A stretch of DNA of 64,000 nt from Bacteroidota bacterium (lineage in GTDB: Bacteria; Bacteroidota; Bacteroidia; Chitinophagales; Chitinophagaceae), in contig JAFEAE010000012.1 in the NCBI GenBank assembly GCA_018266575.1, positions 1 to 64,000 of the forward strand. The letters run 5' to 3'. Under the pieces are notes generated by a model that had not been told where the DNA came from, ran no database searches, and saw only the letters and a list, made by a program, of their open reading frames with translations. Shown in pieces: positions 26,267-34,336 of this stretch. A program made the position numbers and the translations under genes. Position 1 is the stretch's first letter, and each line of letters opens with the position of its first letter.

Positions 26267-26278
26267 TGACAGCTATCA
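26267..26278. promoter_or_regulatory. FNR/FixK-like dyad TGAC-AGCT-ATCA
   Basis: ATGACAGCTATCAG fits the ATGAY-N4-RTCA pattern. It is centred about 77 bp upstream of the secreted cytochrome start (26195, minus strand). On the other side is only the 3' end of the flavin-binding gene, so the cytochrome operon is the probable target. Confidence 0.5.
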
Positions 26279-26311
26279 GCAACAGATATGATTGAGGTTT
26301 TATTTGCAGAA

Positions 26312-26340
26312 TAAAAAAAGGAACTGTATTATAGTTCCTC
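26312..26340 (-). terminator. Rho-independent terminator of the flavin-binding protein gene
   Basis: AGGAACT (26319) pairs with AGTTCCT (26333-26339), extended inwards by A-T pairs. Read on the minus strand the hairpin is followed by a run of seven T residues (26312-26318). It lies 36 bp beyond the stop of the gene at 26375. Confidence 0.75.
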
Positions 26341-26374
26341 CTCGGTGGTTTTTATACAATGGATCGAAAGCAAA

Positions 26375-26857
26375 TTATCCATTTACTTTATTGTAATACC
26401 AGGGATCCTCATTTATTTCGCACCTTCCTGTTTTTTCGGAGAGGTGTATTTTAAAAACAACTCCCTTTATTTCATTGGGGTCATCCGGCTCAAAAGGCCA
26501 GTGTTCGCCAAGCTGCATTTTCTTCGAACTTATAAACGGGTATACACGGCTTAATAAAATATGCAATGCTTTTGCCCGCTCTTCTTTGTCAGTAATTTCC
26601 TGGAAACTTCCATAGCCAATCACGCTCTTCCAGGTAGCCATTGTTTCAAGTGTATCCACTTCAAAACAAACACTTGGGTTTTCTCGCATCATTTTTATTT
26701 TCATGCCTTCCTGCGTATGACAATAAATATTTTTTCCATCATACGCATAGCTGATAGGTACAACATATGTTTTGCCATCTGCATGGCAACCTATTCTGCC
26801 AATGAATTGTTTTTTTAAAAACTCTTCAATTTCCTGGGGGTTGAGTGTTCCAAACAT
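26375..26857 (-). CDS. Pyridoxamine 5'-phosphate oxidase-like flavin-binding protein
   Basis: The 160-residue split-barrel protein contains IGRIGCHADGKTYVVPISYAYDG, IYCHTQEGMKIKMMRENPSVCFEVD and WKSVIGYGSFQEI. These are typical of the PNPOx-like/FMN-binding (Nim-related) family. Such proteins bind FMN, heme or F420 and act in reductive detoxification. ATG at 26857 is chosen; an upstream TTG adds six residues. It is divergent from the Usp gene at 27035 across a cluster of three FNR-like dyads, so it is probably part of the same stress regulon. Confidence 0.87.
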   Translation of the reverse strand: MFGTLNPQEIEEFLKKQFIGRIGCHADGKTYVVPISYAYDGKNIYCHTQEGMKIKMMRENPSVCFEVDTLETMATWKSVIGYGSFQEITDKEERAKALHILLSRVYPFISSKKMQLGEHWPFEPDDPNEIKGVVFKIHLSEKTGRCEINEDPWYYNKVNG

Positions 26858-26925
26858 GTTATAGATTTTCGGCAAACCTATTTTCTCTGCACTAATTCAA
26901 AAATGAGAATGCTCAGTGGATTTAA

Positions 26926-26983
26926 TGACTTTCATCATATTTTCCTGTATGATCTATATCATGATTTTTTATGACCTATATCA
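26926..26983. promoter_or_regulatory. Cluster of three FNR/FixK-like dyads
   Basis: TGAC-TTTC-ATCA (26926-26937), TGAT-CTAT-ATCA (26950-26961) and TGAC-CTAT-ATCA (26972-26983) are spaced 24 and 22 bp apart, close to two helical turns. They fill the space between the divergent flavin-binding (start 26857) and Usp (start 27035) genes. A weaker TGAG-AATG-CTCA dyad precedes them at ~26904. This is the densest cluster in the window. Confidence 0.65.
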
Positions 26984-27034
26984 GTAAACAGGCATAACAT
27001 GATGTTTATTTTCATTTTTTGAAATAACCCATTT

Positions 27035-27973
27035 ATGAAACCGATCATCATTGCAACAGATTTTTCAGCCGCTTCACAAAATGCCGCCAGGTATGCGGCA
27101 GATATGGCTGTAACCGTCCAATCTGAAATTATTCTTGTTCATGTATATGAAATCCCAATAAGCTCATTCCAGGTGCCGATATCTGAAATTGAATTCACTG
27201 CGCTTGAAGATGATGCAAAAGCAAACCTTGCAGATTTAAAAAAAGGCCTTGAGGCAAGGACAAACGGAAAAATCAATATTTCAACCCAATTACTTTATGG
27301 TACCGTGCAAACAGAACTTGAAAAATTCTTACAATCAAAATCTCCTTTTGCAGTAGTTGCAGGAAGCAAAACTCAAACCAATCTGGAAAGGTTTGTGGTT
27401 GGCAGCAATGTAACCCGGTTGATGCATCATCTGCGTTTTCCTGTTTTGATGGTCCCGGAACATCTTGCATTCAAGGGTATCCATCGTATTGCTATTGCTT
27501 CAGACCTTAGCAGCACTTCAGAAAATTCCTGCATCGGGTTTATCAAAAAATGGTTGAATGTTTTTCATGTATCTCCTGATATTATTCATTTCGCCCCGCT
27601 TGAACATCCAAAATATAATACCGCAGCTGGTATAGCTTTTTTGAAAAACACATTAGCGGCATTTGAACCTTCCTTTCATTTTATAAGTAACCGTGATATT
27701 GAAGAAGGGATTAATGATTTTCTCAGCTCGCATAAAACAGATCTGCTGATCGTAATGCCCGGGAAACATGGTTTTTGGGAATCATTGCTGAACAAAAGTT
27801 TTTCAAAGGAATTGATCGTTCATGCTTCATTGCCTGTTCTTTCTGTGCTGCAAAATGACCAGGTAAATGGTACGCACAAACATTATGATCATTCCTGTAA
27901 AAAATGTGTTGGCAATTGCAAAAGCAATAAAGAAATGAAAAATTTCATTGACGAAGCTCATTCACAGGCATGA
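27035..27973 (+). CDS. Universal stress protein with Cys-rich C-terminal tail
   Basis: The 312-residue protein has two Usp domains. The first (MKPIIIATDFSAASQNAARYAADMA, with a degenerate nucleotide loop ...GSKTQTNLERFVVGSNVTRLM) spans about residues 1-145 and the second about 147-275. The tail HKHYDHSCKKCVGNC contains three Cys and several His in a compact Cx2Cx3C array not normally present in Usps, which could bind a metal or act as a thiol switch. It is preceded by three FNR-like dyads and followed by hsp20, a stress pairing also seen in other hypoxia regulons. Confidence 0.87.
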   Translation: MKPIIIATDFSAASQNAARYAADMAVTVQSEIILVHVYEIPISSFQVPISEIEFTALEDDAKANLADLKKGLEARTNGKINISTQLLYGTVQTELEKFLQSKSPFAVVAGSKTQTNLERFVVGSNVTRLMHHLRFPVLMVPEHLAFKGIHRIAIASDLSSTSENSCIGFIKKWLNVFHVSPDIIHFAPLEHPKYNTAAGIAFLKNTLAAFEPSFHFISNRDIEEGINDFLSSHKTDLLIVMPGKHGFWESLLNKSFSKELIVHASLPVLSVLQNDQVNGTHKHYDHSCKKCVGNCKSNKEMKNFIDEAHSQA

Positions 27974-28055
27974 CCATCATCCTTTCTAAAAAAGGTGGTG
28001 CTGAATATTTTTGAGCCGTAAAATAGGTATTCAATTCTAAAATAATGAGGTGTTT

Positions 28056-28493
28056 ATGTCAACGAAATCGCTGGCGGTGAAAAACGAATTCCTTCCATCT
28101 GTAGTTAATAGTTTTCTTAACCCATGGAATAACTGGTTTGGTAAGGGTTTTGTAAAAACCTTGTCTGTTCCTGCTGTAAACATCAGTGAAAATAAAGATG
28201 GATATACAATCACAGTAGCAGCACCGGGATTAAAGAAAGAAGATTTTGATGTTCGTACAAAGGGAAGCCTGCTTTACATATCAGCAGAAAAAGAAGATAA
28301 GAAAGATGAAAAGGAAGGCAATTATAGAAGCAGGGAATATAACTTTTCCTCTTTCTCACGCACATTCAATTTGCCTGTAGGCGTGAATGCAGAAAAAATT
28401 GAGGCTTCTTATGAAGATGGTGTTTTAAAACTTGCCCTTCCTAAAAAAGAAGAGGCAAAAAAAACAACTGCGAAAAATATCGCAGTGAAATAA
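28056..28493 (+). CDS. Small heat shock protein, Hsp20 family
   Basis: The 145-residue alpha-crystallin-type chaperone starts at ATG 28056 (a GAGG ribosome-binding sequence lies just upstream; an in-frame GTG at 28050 is less likely). The alpha-crystallin domain runs from about residue 38 (VPAVNISENKDGYTITVAAPGLKKEDFDV) to the conserved EASYEDGVLKLALPKKE. The C-terminal IxI/V-type tail is represented by NIAVK. It prevents protein aggregation during energy and redox stress. It follows the Usp gene at 27035 and ends at a strong terminator. Confidence 0.93.
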   Translation: MSTKSLAVKNEFLPSVVNSFLNPWNNWFGKGFVKTLSVPAVNISENKDGYTITVAAPGLKKEDFDVRTKGSLLYISAEKEDKKDEKEGNYRSREYNFSSFSRTFNLPVGVNAEKIEASYEDGVLKLALPKKEEAKKTTAKNIAVK

Positions 28494-28526
28494 CGGGCAT
28501 GTTCCCGTTTCCTTGTACCACGCACA

Positions 28527-28552
28527 CCCGCCGTTTTTGCGGCGGGTTTTTT
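28527..28552 (+). terminator. Rho-independent terminator after hsp20
   Basis: CCCGCCG pairs with CGGCGGG (28540-28546) around a six-base loop, followed by six T residues. Confidence 0.92.
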
Positions 28553-28581
28553 GAAAACATAATGATCATCCGTTAAAATAT

Positions 28582-28968
28582 ATGCAGTTGCAGATAGATA
28601 AAAAAAGTTCGCTGGGCAGTATTCAAAAAGAATTCAACACTTTTTATCCTTTTTTAAAGATTGAGTTTTTTAAAAGGATTCCTGTGGACCAGCCCTTGTA
28701 CAAAACAGAACTTTTTTCTGTAAATGAATCGCGTAAATACCTCGATGGCTTTTATGATGGCACAACGTCGATAGATATCGGAAGAAAAAGGACCGTGATG
28801 GATGTAGAGAAAGATTTTGAGCAGATGCTTGGGCTTTCCGCCCGTATTTACCGCAAATCCGGCAATGTTTGGGTAGAAACGACATTGACCAATGATTGGC
28901 CATTAGGAGAGCAAAATGAAGAGGGGCGGGAGATCAGCAGCCATTTTAAACCCGGAAAATCCAGTTAA
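28582..28968 (+). CDS. Conserved-looking hypothetical protein
   Basis: The 128-residue soluble protein has no signal peptide. It contains FNTFYPFLKIEFFKR, a central acidic/basic alternation, RTVMDVEKDFEQMLGLSARIYRKSGNVWVETTLTNDWPLGEQN and a hydrophilic tail. The alpha/beta pattern does not match a family I can name. It starts 30 bp after the hsp20 terminator and is followed at 18 bp by another small hypothetical gene and then ccoI, so it may be part of the oxidase-assembly operon. Confidence 0.65.
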   Translation: MQLQIDKKSSLGSIQKEFNTFYPFLKIEFFKRIPVDQPLYKTELFSVNESRKYLDGFYDGTTSIDIGRKRTVMDVEKDFEQMLGLSARIYRKSGNVWVETTLTNDWPLGEQNEEGREISSHFKPGKSS

Positions 28969-28986
28969 CTTTTAAAACTAACGGTT

Positions 28987-29190
28987 ATGGTTACCCAAAA
29001 AAAAATTATATACAAAGAGCCGTTGATGATTGAGTATAAAAAAATAGATCAGTTGCTCAATGAAATCATTTATGGAGATGAAAAAAAGCAAAAGGGAGCC
29101 GGGGCCCCTGCAAAGAATGATTTTAAAAAATGGATAATGCCAGAGGAACCCAAAGGTTTTTTAAAATATAAAGAACACGACCCTTTGTAA
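28987..29190 (+). CDS. Small hypothetical protein
   Basis: The 67-residue, strongly charged, soluble protein (Lys- and Glu-rich, with KKWIMPEEPKGFLKYKEHDP near the end) has no transmembrane segment or recognised motif. Intergenic distances of 18 bp upstream and 27 bp downstream to ccoI support a real gene cotranscribed with its neighbours. Function is unknown. Confidence 0.5.
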   Translation: MVTQKKIIYKEPLMIEYKKIDQLLNEIIYGDEKKQKGAGAPAKNDFKKWIMPEEPKGFLKYKEHDPL

Positions 29191-29217
29191 AACAACATAA
29201 ATGCCCAACCTGATTTT

Positions 29218-31617
29218 ATGAACAAGGAAATGATAACAGGTGTACAGCTTCAATGCTGCCATTGCGGAGAAGATTGTGCAACGGATAAGATACGATACGA
29301 CGATAAAATATTTTGCTGTGAAGGTTGCAGGATGGTGTATCAACTGATCAATAAAAATAATCTCTGCAATTATTATTCATTAAATGAAAAGCCCGGTATC
29401 AACCAACGGGTGGAAGTCCGCAAGGACAAATTTGCTTTCCTGGATAATGAGAAAATCCAGGAGAAACTGATTAGTTACCGAGACGAAAATCAACTGCGTG
29501 CCACATTTTATCTGCCACAGATGCACTGCAGTTCCTGCTTATACCTGCTTGAAAACCTTCATAAGATTGATAAGGGCATAATTTCCTGCAAAGTGAATTT
29601 TACAAGAAAAGAAGTTGATGTTGTTATTGATCTTTCATCATCCAACTTGCGCAAGGCTGCAGAGTTATTGGCAAGCATCGGTTATGAACCCTATATCAGC
29701 CTGAACGATTTGAATGAAAAACGTGCACCTATTGATCGCAGCATGATCTTTCAATTGGGTGTTGCCGGTTTTTGTTTTGGCAATATCATGCTTATGAGTT
29801 TCCCGGAATATTTAGGGGTAGATGCATCGGAAGAAGGATTAAGGTCCATTTTTCGTTGGGCAAATATGTTTCTAGCATTGCCTGTTTTATTATATTCATC
29901 ACTCCCGTTTTATCAATCATCATGGAAAAGCCTGAAGCATAAATTCCTCAACATTGATGCGCCAATTGCGCTAGCCATAATCATCACATTCATCCGGAGT
30001 GCGTATGAAGTTATTTCGGGTACGGGTGGGGGTTATTTCGATTCTATGACAGGCATCGTATTTTTCATGCTTGCCGGGCGCCTCATCCAGGATAAAACAT
30101 ACCGGCAATTATCATTTGAGCGGGATTACACTTCTTATTTTCCGTTGGCAGTTTCTGTTTTGAAACAGGGAAAAGAAATACCAACAACATTACCTGATAT
30201 TAAGGCCGGCGATACAATGCTCATCCACCATGAAGAACTCATACCTGCAGATGGTATTTTATCGAAAGGGAAAGCATTCATCGATTATAGTTTTGTTACC
30301 GGCGAATCCCTTCCTGTTTTAAAAGAAGTTGGTGAGATCGTGTACGCAGGTGGAAAGCAAACAGAAGGAAATATTGAAATTTTTGTAATAAAAGAAGTTG
30401 CACAAAGCTATCTCACCAAATTATGGGACCAGCAGGAAATGAAAAGCGCAGAACAAAAAAAAGGAATTTCATTTGTTCACCTGTTAAGCAGGTATTTTAC
30501 TTACATGGTGTTTGCCATAGCAACCATCACAGCCATATATTGGCTTTTGCATGACAGGAGCCATCTCTGGCCTGCCGTTACTTCTGTCTTCATTATTGCT
30601 TGCCCCTGCGCACTTTTGCTGTCAAACACATTTACTAACGGAAACATCCTGAGGATACTTGGCAGAAATCATTTTTACCTGCGGAGCCCCGCAACCATTG
30701 AAGATATTGCCAAAATTGATCACATTGTATTTGACAAGACCGGCACACTTACTTCTGCACATGAACAGGAAATTACATATTGTGGTGAAGAACTTGACGA
30801 ACTGCAACATTCAGAGGTAGCTGCACTTGCGGAACGCTCAACACACCCGTTAAGTAAAGCGTTATCAAAACATCTTGGTAAAACCAAAATGGAAGTAGAA
30901 CATTTTAAGGAAACTACAGGAAAAGGCATTGAAGCATATATCAATGATACATTTATAAAGATCGGCTCCGCAGATTTTGTTGGCGCCAATATAAATGATG
31001 AACAAAATGATACCCGTGTGTATGTGAAGGCAGATAAAAAAATAATGGGTTATTTCCGTTTCAGCAATCATTACCGAAATGCAGTAGTGCCATTGATGAA
31101 AGAATTGAGGAGACAATATCAATTGTCTGTAGTGTCTGGCGACAACGCTTCCGAAAAAAATAATCTGAGGAAAATGTTGGGCGAAACGCCAGCAATACTT
31201 TTCAATCAAAAACCGGAAGATAAATTAGAATATATAAAACGTTTGCAAAAAAAAGGCCAACGGGTAATGATGATCGGCGACGGATTGAACGATGCAGGTG
31301 CGTTGAAACAAAGTGATGTTGGTATAGCCGTGGCCGAACAAACAAACAACTTTACACCGGCATGTGATGCGATCATTGAAGCGAAACAATTAAAATGCCT
31401 GGCACAATTCATCAGGGTATGCAAGGCTAACAAAAATATTATTATTGCAAGTTTTGTATTGTCTATCCTATATAATATTATAGGCTTGGCATTTGCAGTA
31501 CAGGGAAATTTATCCCCTCTTGTTGCTGCAGTCCTCATGCCGAGCAGTTCACTTAGTATTTTACTCATCACATTTGGCAGCAGCACACTGCTTGCAAAAT
31601 GGATGAAGCTTTCATGA
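29218..31617 (+). CDS. ccoI: Cu-translocating P1B-type ATPase, CcoI/FixI type
   Basis: The 799-residue protein begins with a Cys-rich domain (CCHCGEDC and CCEGCRMVY) typical of ATPases dedicated to cbb3 oxidase. A heavy-metal-associated domain with MHCSSC (102-107) follows. There are eight predicted membrane helices with the CPC ion site (Cys462-Pro-Cys464), the phosphorylated DKTGT (Asp506), STHPLSKAL for nucleotide binding, and GDGLNDAGAL. CcoI moves copper across the inner membrane for assembly of the CuB centre in the oxidase. It is encoded directly before ccoS and ccoNO, as in fixGHIS clusters. Confidence 0.94.
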   Translation: MNKEMITGVQLQCCHCGEDCATDKIRYDDKIFCCEGCRMVYQLINKNNLCNYYSLNEKPGINQRVEVRKDKFAFLDNEKIQEKLISYRDENQLRATFYLPQMHCSSCLYLLENLHKIDKGIISCKVNFTRKEVDVVIDLSSSNLRKAAELLASIGYEPYISLNDLNEKRAPIDRSMIFQLGVAGFCFGNIMLMSFPEYLGVDASEEGLRSIFRWANMFLALPVLLYSSLPFYQSSWKSLKHKFLNIDAPIALAIIITFIRSAYEVISGTGGGYFDSMTGIVFFMLAGRLIQDKTYRQLSFERDYTSYFPLAVSVLKQGKEIPTTLPDIKAGDTMLIHHEELIPADGILSKGKAFIDYSFVTGESLPVLKEVGEIVYAGGKQTEGNIEIFVIKEVAQSYLTKLWDQQEMKSAEQKKGISFVHLLSRYFTYMVFAIATITAIYWLLHDRSHLWPAVTSVFIIACPCALLLSNTFTNGNILRILGRNHFYLRSPATIEDIAKIDHIVFDKTGTLTSAHEQEITYCGEELDELQHSEVAALAERSTHPLSKALSKHLGKTKMEVEHFKETTGKGIEAYINDTFIKIGSADFVGANINDEQNDTRVYVKADKKIMGYFRFSNHYRNAVVPLMKELRRQYQLSVVSGDNASEKNNLRKMLGETPAILFNQKPEDKLEYIKRLQKKGQRVMMIGDGLNDAGALKQSDVGIAVAEQTNNFTPACDAIIEAKQLKCLAQFIRVCKANKNIIIASFVLSILYNIIGLAFAVQGNLSPLVAAVLMPSSSLSILLITFGSSTLLAKWMKLS

Positions 31618-31631
31618 TAATTTTCAGCTAA

Positions 31632-31666
31632 TGATTACCGTCAGTTTTTTGTAATGATCAAAGTCA
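31632..31666. promoter_or_regulatory. Tandem FNR/FixK-like dyads before the cbb3 operon
   Basis: TGAT-TACC-GTCA (31632-31643) and TGAT-CAAA-GTCA (31655-31666), each followed by GT, are 23 bp apart. A weaker TGAC-GTAG-GTTA follows. They lie in the 122-bp gap between ccoI and ccoS, about 75-110 bp before the ccoS start, a sensible position for activation of the oxidase genes. Confidence 0.6.
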
Positions 31667-31739
31667 GTAATTACTATGACGTAGGTTATGAAATGCGGTT
31701 CTATTCGTAGATATTTTTATCCATAATTAAAACCTGAAC

Positions 31740-31904
31740 ATGAGTGTAATAATAGTACTTCTTATTGCGAGTATAAGTGTTGCAAGCCTTTTTCTTGCGG
31801 CGTTTATCTGGAGCGTAAAATCCGGGCAATTTGAAGATGATTATTCGCCGTCATCCAGGATCTTATTTGATGACAAACCTTCAGATCCGGATCACACATT
31901 GTAA
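31740..31904 (+). CDS. ccoS: cbb3-type oxidase assembly protein CcoS
   Basis: The 54-residue protein has an N-terminal transmembrane helix (SVIIVLLIASISVASLFLAA). It is followed by FIWSVKSGQFEDDYSPSSRILFDD, the conserved CcoS/FixS motif (W-x2-K-x-GQFxD followed by x-RIL-x-DD). CcoS is needed to insert heme and copper into the CcoN subunit. It sits between ccoI and ccoNO. Confidence 0.93.
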   Translation: MSVIIVLLIASISVASLFLAAFIWSVKSGQFEDDYSPSSRILFDDKPSDPDHTL

Positions 31905-31925
31905 CTAACTAAACCATCACTTTGT

Positions 31926-34070
31926 ATGCAAGTCGAAAAATTTTATTACGACAACAAAATTGTAAGGGCATTCGGTTATGCAACAGTCCTCTTTGCCATA
32001 GTTGGTATGCTGGCAGGCTTATATGCGGCGATACAGATTTATGCGCCTGCAATAAGCATGGGTTATGCGCCTACTACATTTGGAAGAGTCCGCCCCTTGC
32101 ACACCAATGCCATCATCTTTGCTTTTGTAGGTAACTGTATTTTTACCGGTGTTTATTATTCATTGCAGCGTTTGTGCAAAACAAGAATGTTCAGCGATAA
32201 ACTGAGTTGGATACATTTCTGGGGATGGCAATCAATTATCGCTGCAGCAGCAATCACATTGTTGATGGGCTATACTACCGGGAAGGAGTATGCGGAATTA
32301 GAATGGCCGATCGATATCGCAATAACATTGGTTTGGGTGGTATTTGGTATCAACATGTTTGGCACGATCATTAAAAGAAGGGAAAAACATTTATACGTCG
32401 CAATATGGTTTTACATCGCAACATGGGTTACTGTAGCAATGTTGCATATCGTCAATTCTGTTGAAATACCGGTAACTTTCATGAAAAGTTACAGTTGGTA
32501 TGCAGGTGTGCAGGATGCATTGGTGCAATGGTGGTATGGGCATAATGCAGTTGCATTTTTTCTTACAACACCAGTGCTTGGGTTGATGTATTATTTTCTT
32601 CCAAAAGCTGCAAACCGCCCGGTATATTCTTATCGTCTTTCTATCATTCACTTCTGGGCTTTGATTTTTTTGTACATCTGGGCAGGCCCGCATCATTTGT
32701 TATATACAGCATTACCCGATTGGGCGCAATCGCTGGGAACCGTTTTTTCAATCATGCTCATCTTCCCTTCATGGGGTGGAATGCTCAACGGCTTATTCAC
32801 TTTGCGGGGTGCATGGGACAAAGTACGTGAAGAGCCGGTACTGAAATTTATGGTGGTTGCAGTCACCTGTTATGGCATGAGCACACTTGAAGGCCCTTTG
32901 TTGAGTTTGAAAAATATTAATGCGATCTCCCACTTCACCGACTGGACAATTGCACATGTGCACATCGGTGGTTTGGGTTGGAATGGTTTCATGGCATTTG
33001 CCATGTTATATTATCTCGTTCCCAAAATGTGGGGAACAGAACTGTATTCAAAAAAATTAGCTACCAATCATTTCTGGATCGCAACAATTGGCATCGTGCT
33101 TTATGCGTTGCCGATGTATTGGGCAGGCTTTACGCAAAGCATCATGTGGAAAACATTCACCCCGGAAGGACAATTAAAATTCCAGTTTCTTGAAACAGTT
33201 ACCAACATCATTCCGATGTACATTACCAGGAGCATTGGCGGTACATTATATCTTGCAGGTGCGATACTGATGGCATATAACCTTGGTAAAACTATTGCGA
33301 AAGGAAAATTCATTCCAAATGAAGAAGCTGAGGCGCCACCAATTTTAAAAGAAGCAAAACACGAAAAACAATACTGGCACCGTGTTTTGGAAAGCAGGCC
33401 TTTGACAATGCTGGTATTAAGCCTCGTCCTTGTTGCCATTGGTGGTTTAATAGAACTGATACCAACATTCCTGGTAAAATCAAATATTCCAACCATTGCA
33501 AGTGTGAAACCATATACGCCACTTGAATTGCAGGGCCGGGATATTTATATACGCGAAGGTTGTTACAACTGTCATTCGCAAATGATCCGTCCGTTCCGCG
33601 ATGAAGTAAAAAGATATGGTGAATATTCCAAGGCCGGGGAATTTGTATATGACCACCCTTTCCAATGGGGAAGCAAACGCACAGGCCCGGATTTGGCAAG
33701 AGAAGGAGGTAAATATCCTGATAGCTGGCATTATAACCACATGTACGATCCACGCTCCATGTCGCCGGGTTCTATTATGCCCGTGTATGCATGGCTGTTA
33801 GATAATAAATTAGATATAAGCTCTACACCTGCAAAGATCAGGGCAATGCAAACACTTGGTGTGCCTTATCCGAAAGGATATGATTTGGTTGCAAATAAAG
33901 ATTTAATGCACCAGGCAGATTCAATAGCAAATAATCTTAAAAAAGACAAGATCGAAACTCCATCCGATGTAGAGATCATTGCATTGATTGCTTACCTGCA
34001 GCGTATTGGTACAGATATCAAACTTGCAGCAAAATCCGATTCATCATCCAATGTAACTGCAATAAAATAA
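31926..34070 (+). CDS. ccoN: cbb3-type cytochrome c oxidase, fused CcoN-CcoO subunit
   Basis: 714 residues. Residues 1-460 are subunit I: heme-b ligand His59 in RPLHTN, CuB ligands His206 (WYGHN) and His256-His257 (AGPHHLLYTALP), and heme ligands His344 and His346 (AHVHIGGLGWNG). The C-terminal part (about 480-714) is subunit II/CcoO with one transmembrane helix and a heme-c site Cys546-x2-Cys549-His550 (CYNCHSQ), plus the SPGSIMPVYAWLL Met region. The oxidase reduces oxygen to water with high affinity and pumps protons. The N-O fusion is common in Bacteroidota. Confidence 0.95.
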   Translation: MQVEKFYYDNKIVRAFGYATVLFAIVGMLAGLYAAIQIYAPAISMGYAPTTFGRVRPLHTNAIIFAFVGNCIFTGVYYSLQRLCKTRMFSDKLSWIHFWGWQSIIAAAAITLLMGYTTGKEYAELEWPIDIAITLVWVVFGINMFGTIIKRREKHLYVAIWFYIATWVTVAMLHIVNSVEIPVTFMKSYSWYAGVQDALVQWWYGHNAVAFFLTTPVLGLMYYFLPKAANRPVYSYRLSIIHFWALIFLYIWAGPHHLLYTALPDWAQSLGTVFSIMLIFPSWGGMLNGLFTLRGAWDKVREEPVLKFMVVAVTCYGMSTLEGPLLSLKNINAISHFTDWTIAHVHIGGLGWNGFMAFAMLYYLVPKMWGTELYSKKLATNHFWIATIGIVLYALPMYWAGFTQSIMWKTFTPEGQLKFQFLETVTNIIPMYITRSIGGTLYLAGAILMAYNLGKTIAKGKFIPNEEAEAPPILKEAKHEKQYWHRVLESRPLTMLVLSLVLVAIGGLIELIPTFLVKSNIPTIASVKPYTPLELQGRDIYIREGCYNCHSQMIRPFRDEVKRYGEYSKAGEFVYDHPFQWGSKRTGPDLAREGGKYPDSWHYNHMYDPRSMSPGSIMPVYAWLLDNKLDISSTPAKIRAMQTLGVPYPKGYDLVANKDLMHQADSIANNLKKDKIETPSDVEIIALIAYLQRIGTDIKLAAKSDSSSNVTAIK

Positions 34071-34088
34071 TTTCTAAAACATCGACAA

Positions 34089-34247
34089 ATGAAATTCATC
34101 AATTATATAGAAAAAGTAAGCGGTATCGATATTTACGGGTTAACATCACTCGGGATTTTTATGACCATTTTTCTTGTTGTGCTCATTGGTGTGTGGAAAG
34201 CTGACAAGAACAAGATAAAACAGATCAGTGAAATACCATTGAACTGA
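34089..34247 (+). CDS. Small CcoQ-like membrane subunit
   Basis: The 52-residue protein begins MKFINYIEKVSGIDIYGL and continues with one transmembrane helix (LGIFMTIFLVVLIGVWKAD) and a Lys-rich cytoplasmic tail. It is located between ccoNO and ccoP with an 18-bp spacing, where CcoQ is normally found. CcoQ stabilises the oxidase complex. Sequence conservation of CcoQ is weak, so the assignment rests on position and topology. Confidence 0.8.
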   Translation: MKFINYIEKVSGIDIYGLTSLGIFMTIFLVVLIGVWKADKNKIKQISEIPLN

Positions 34248-34336
34248 GAGATGTGTGATGTAAGAAGTGAGGTGTGAAACAAAGAAGAAACCTTCCTGCA
34301 TCCGATCCATTTAACAACTCTTAAAAAATCATCTTT

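Noticed and set aside
27970..27985. TGAC-CATC-ATCC near the Usp stop as a tenth FNR-like dyad
   Set aside because: It deviates in the last position and overlaps a coding end; not counted with the nine sites.
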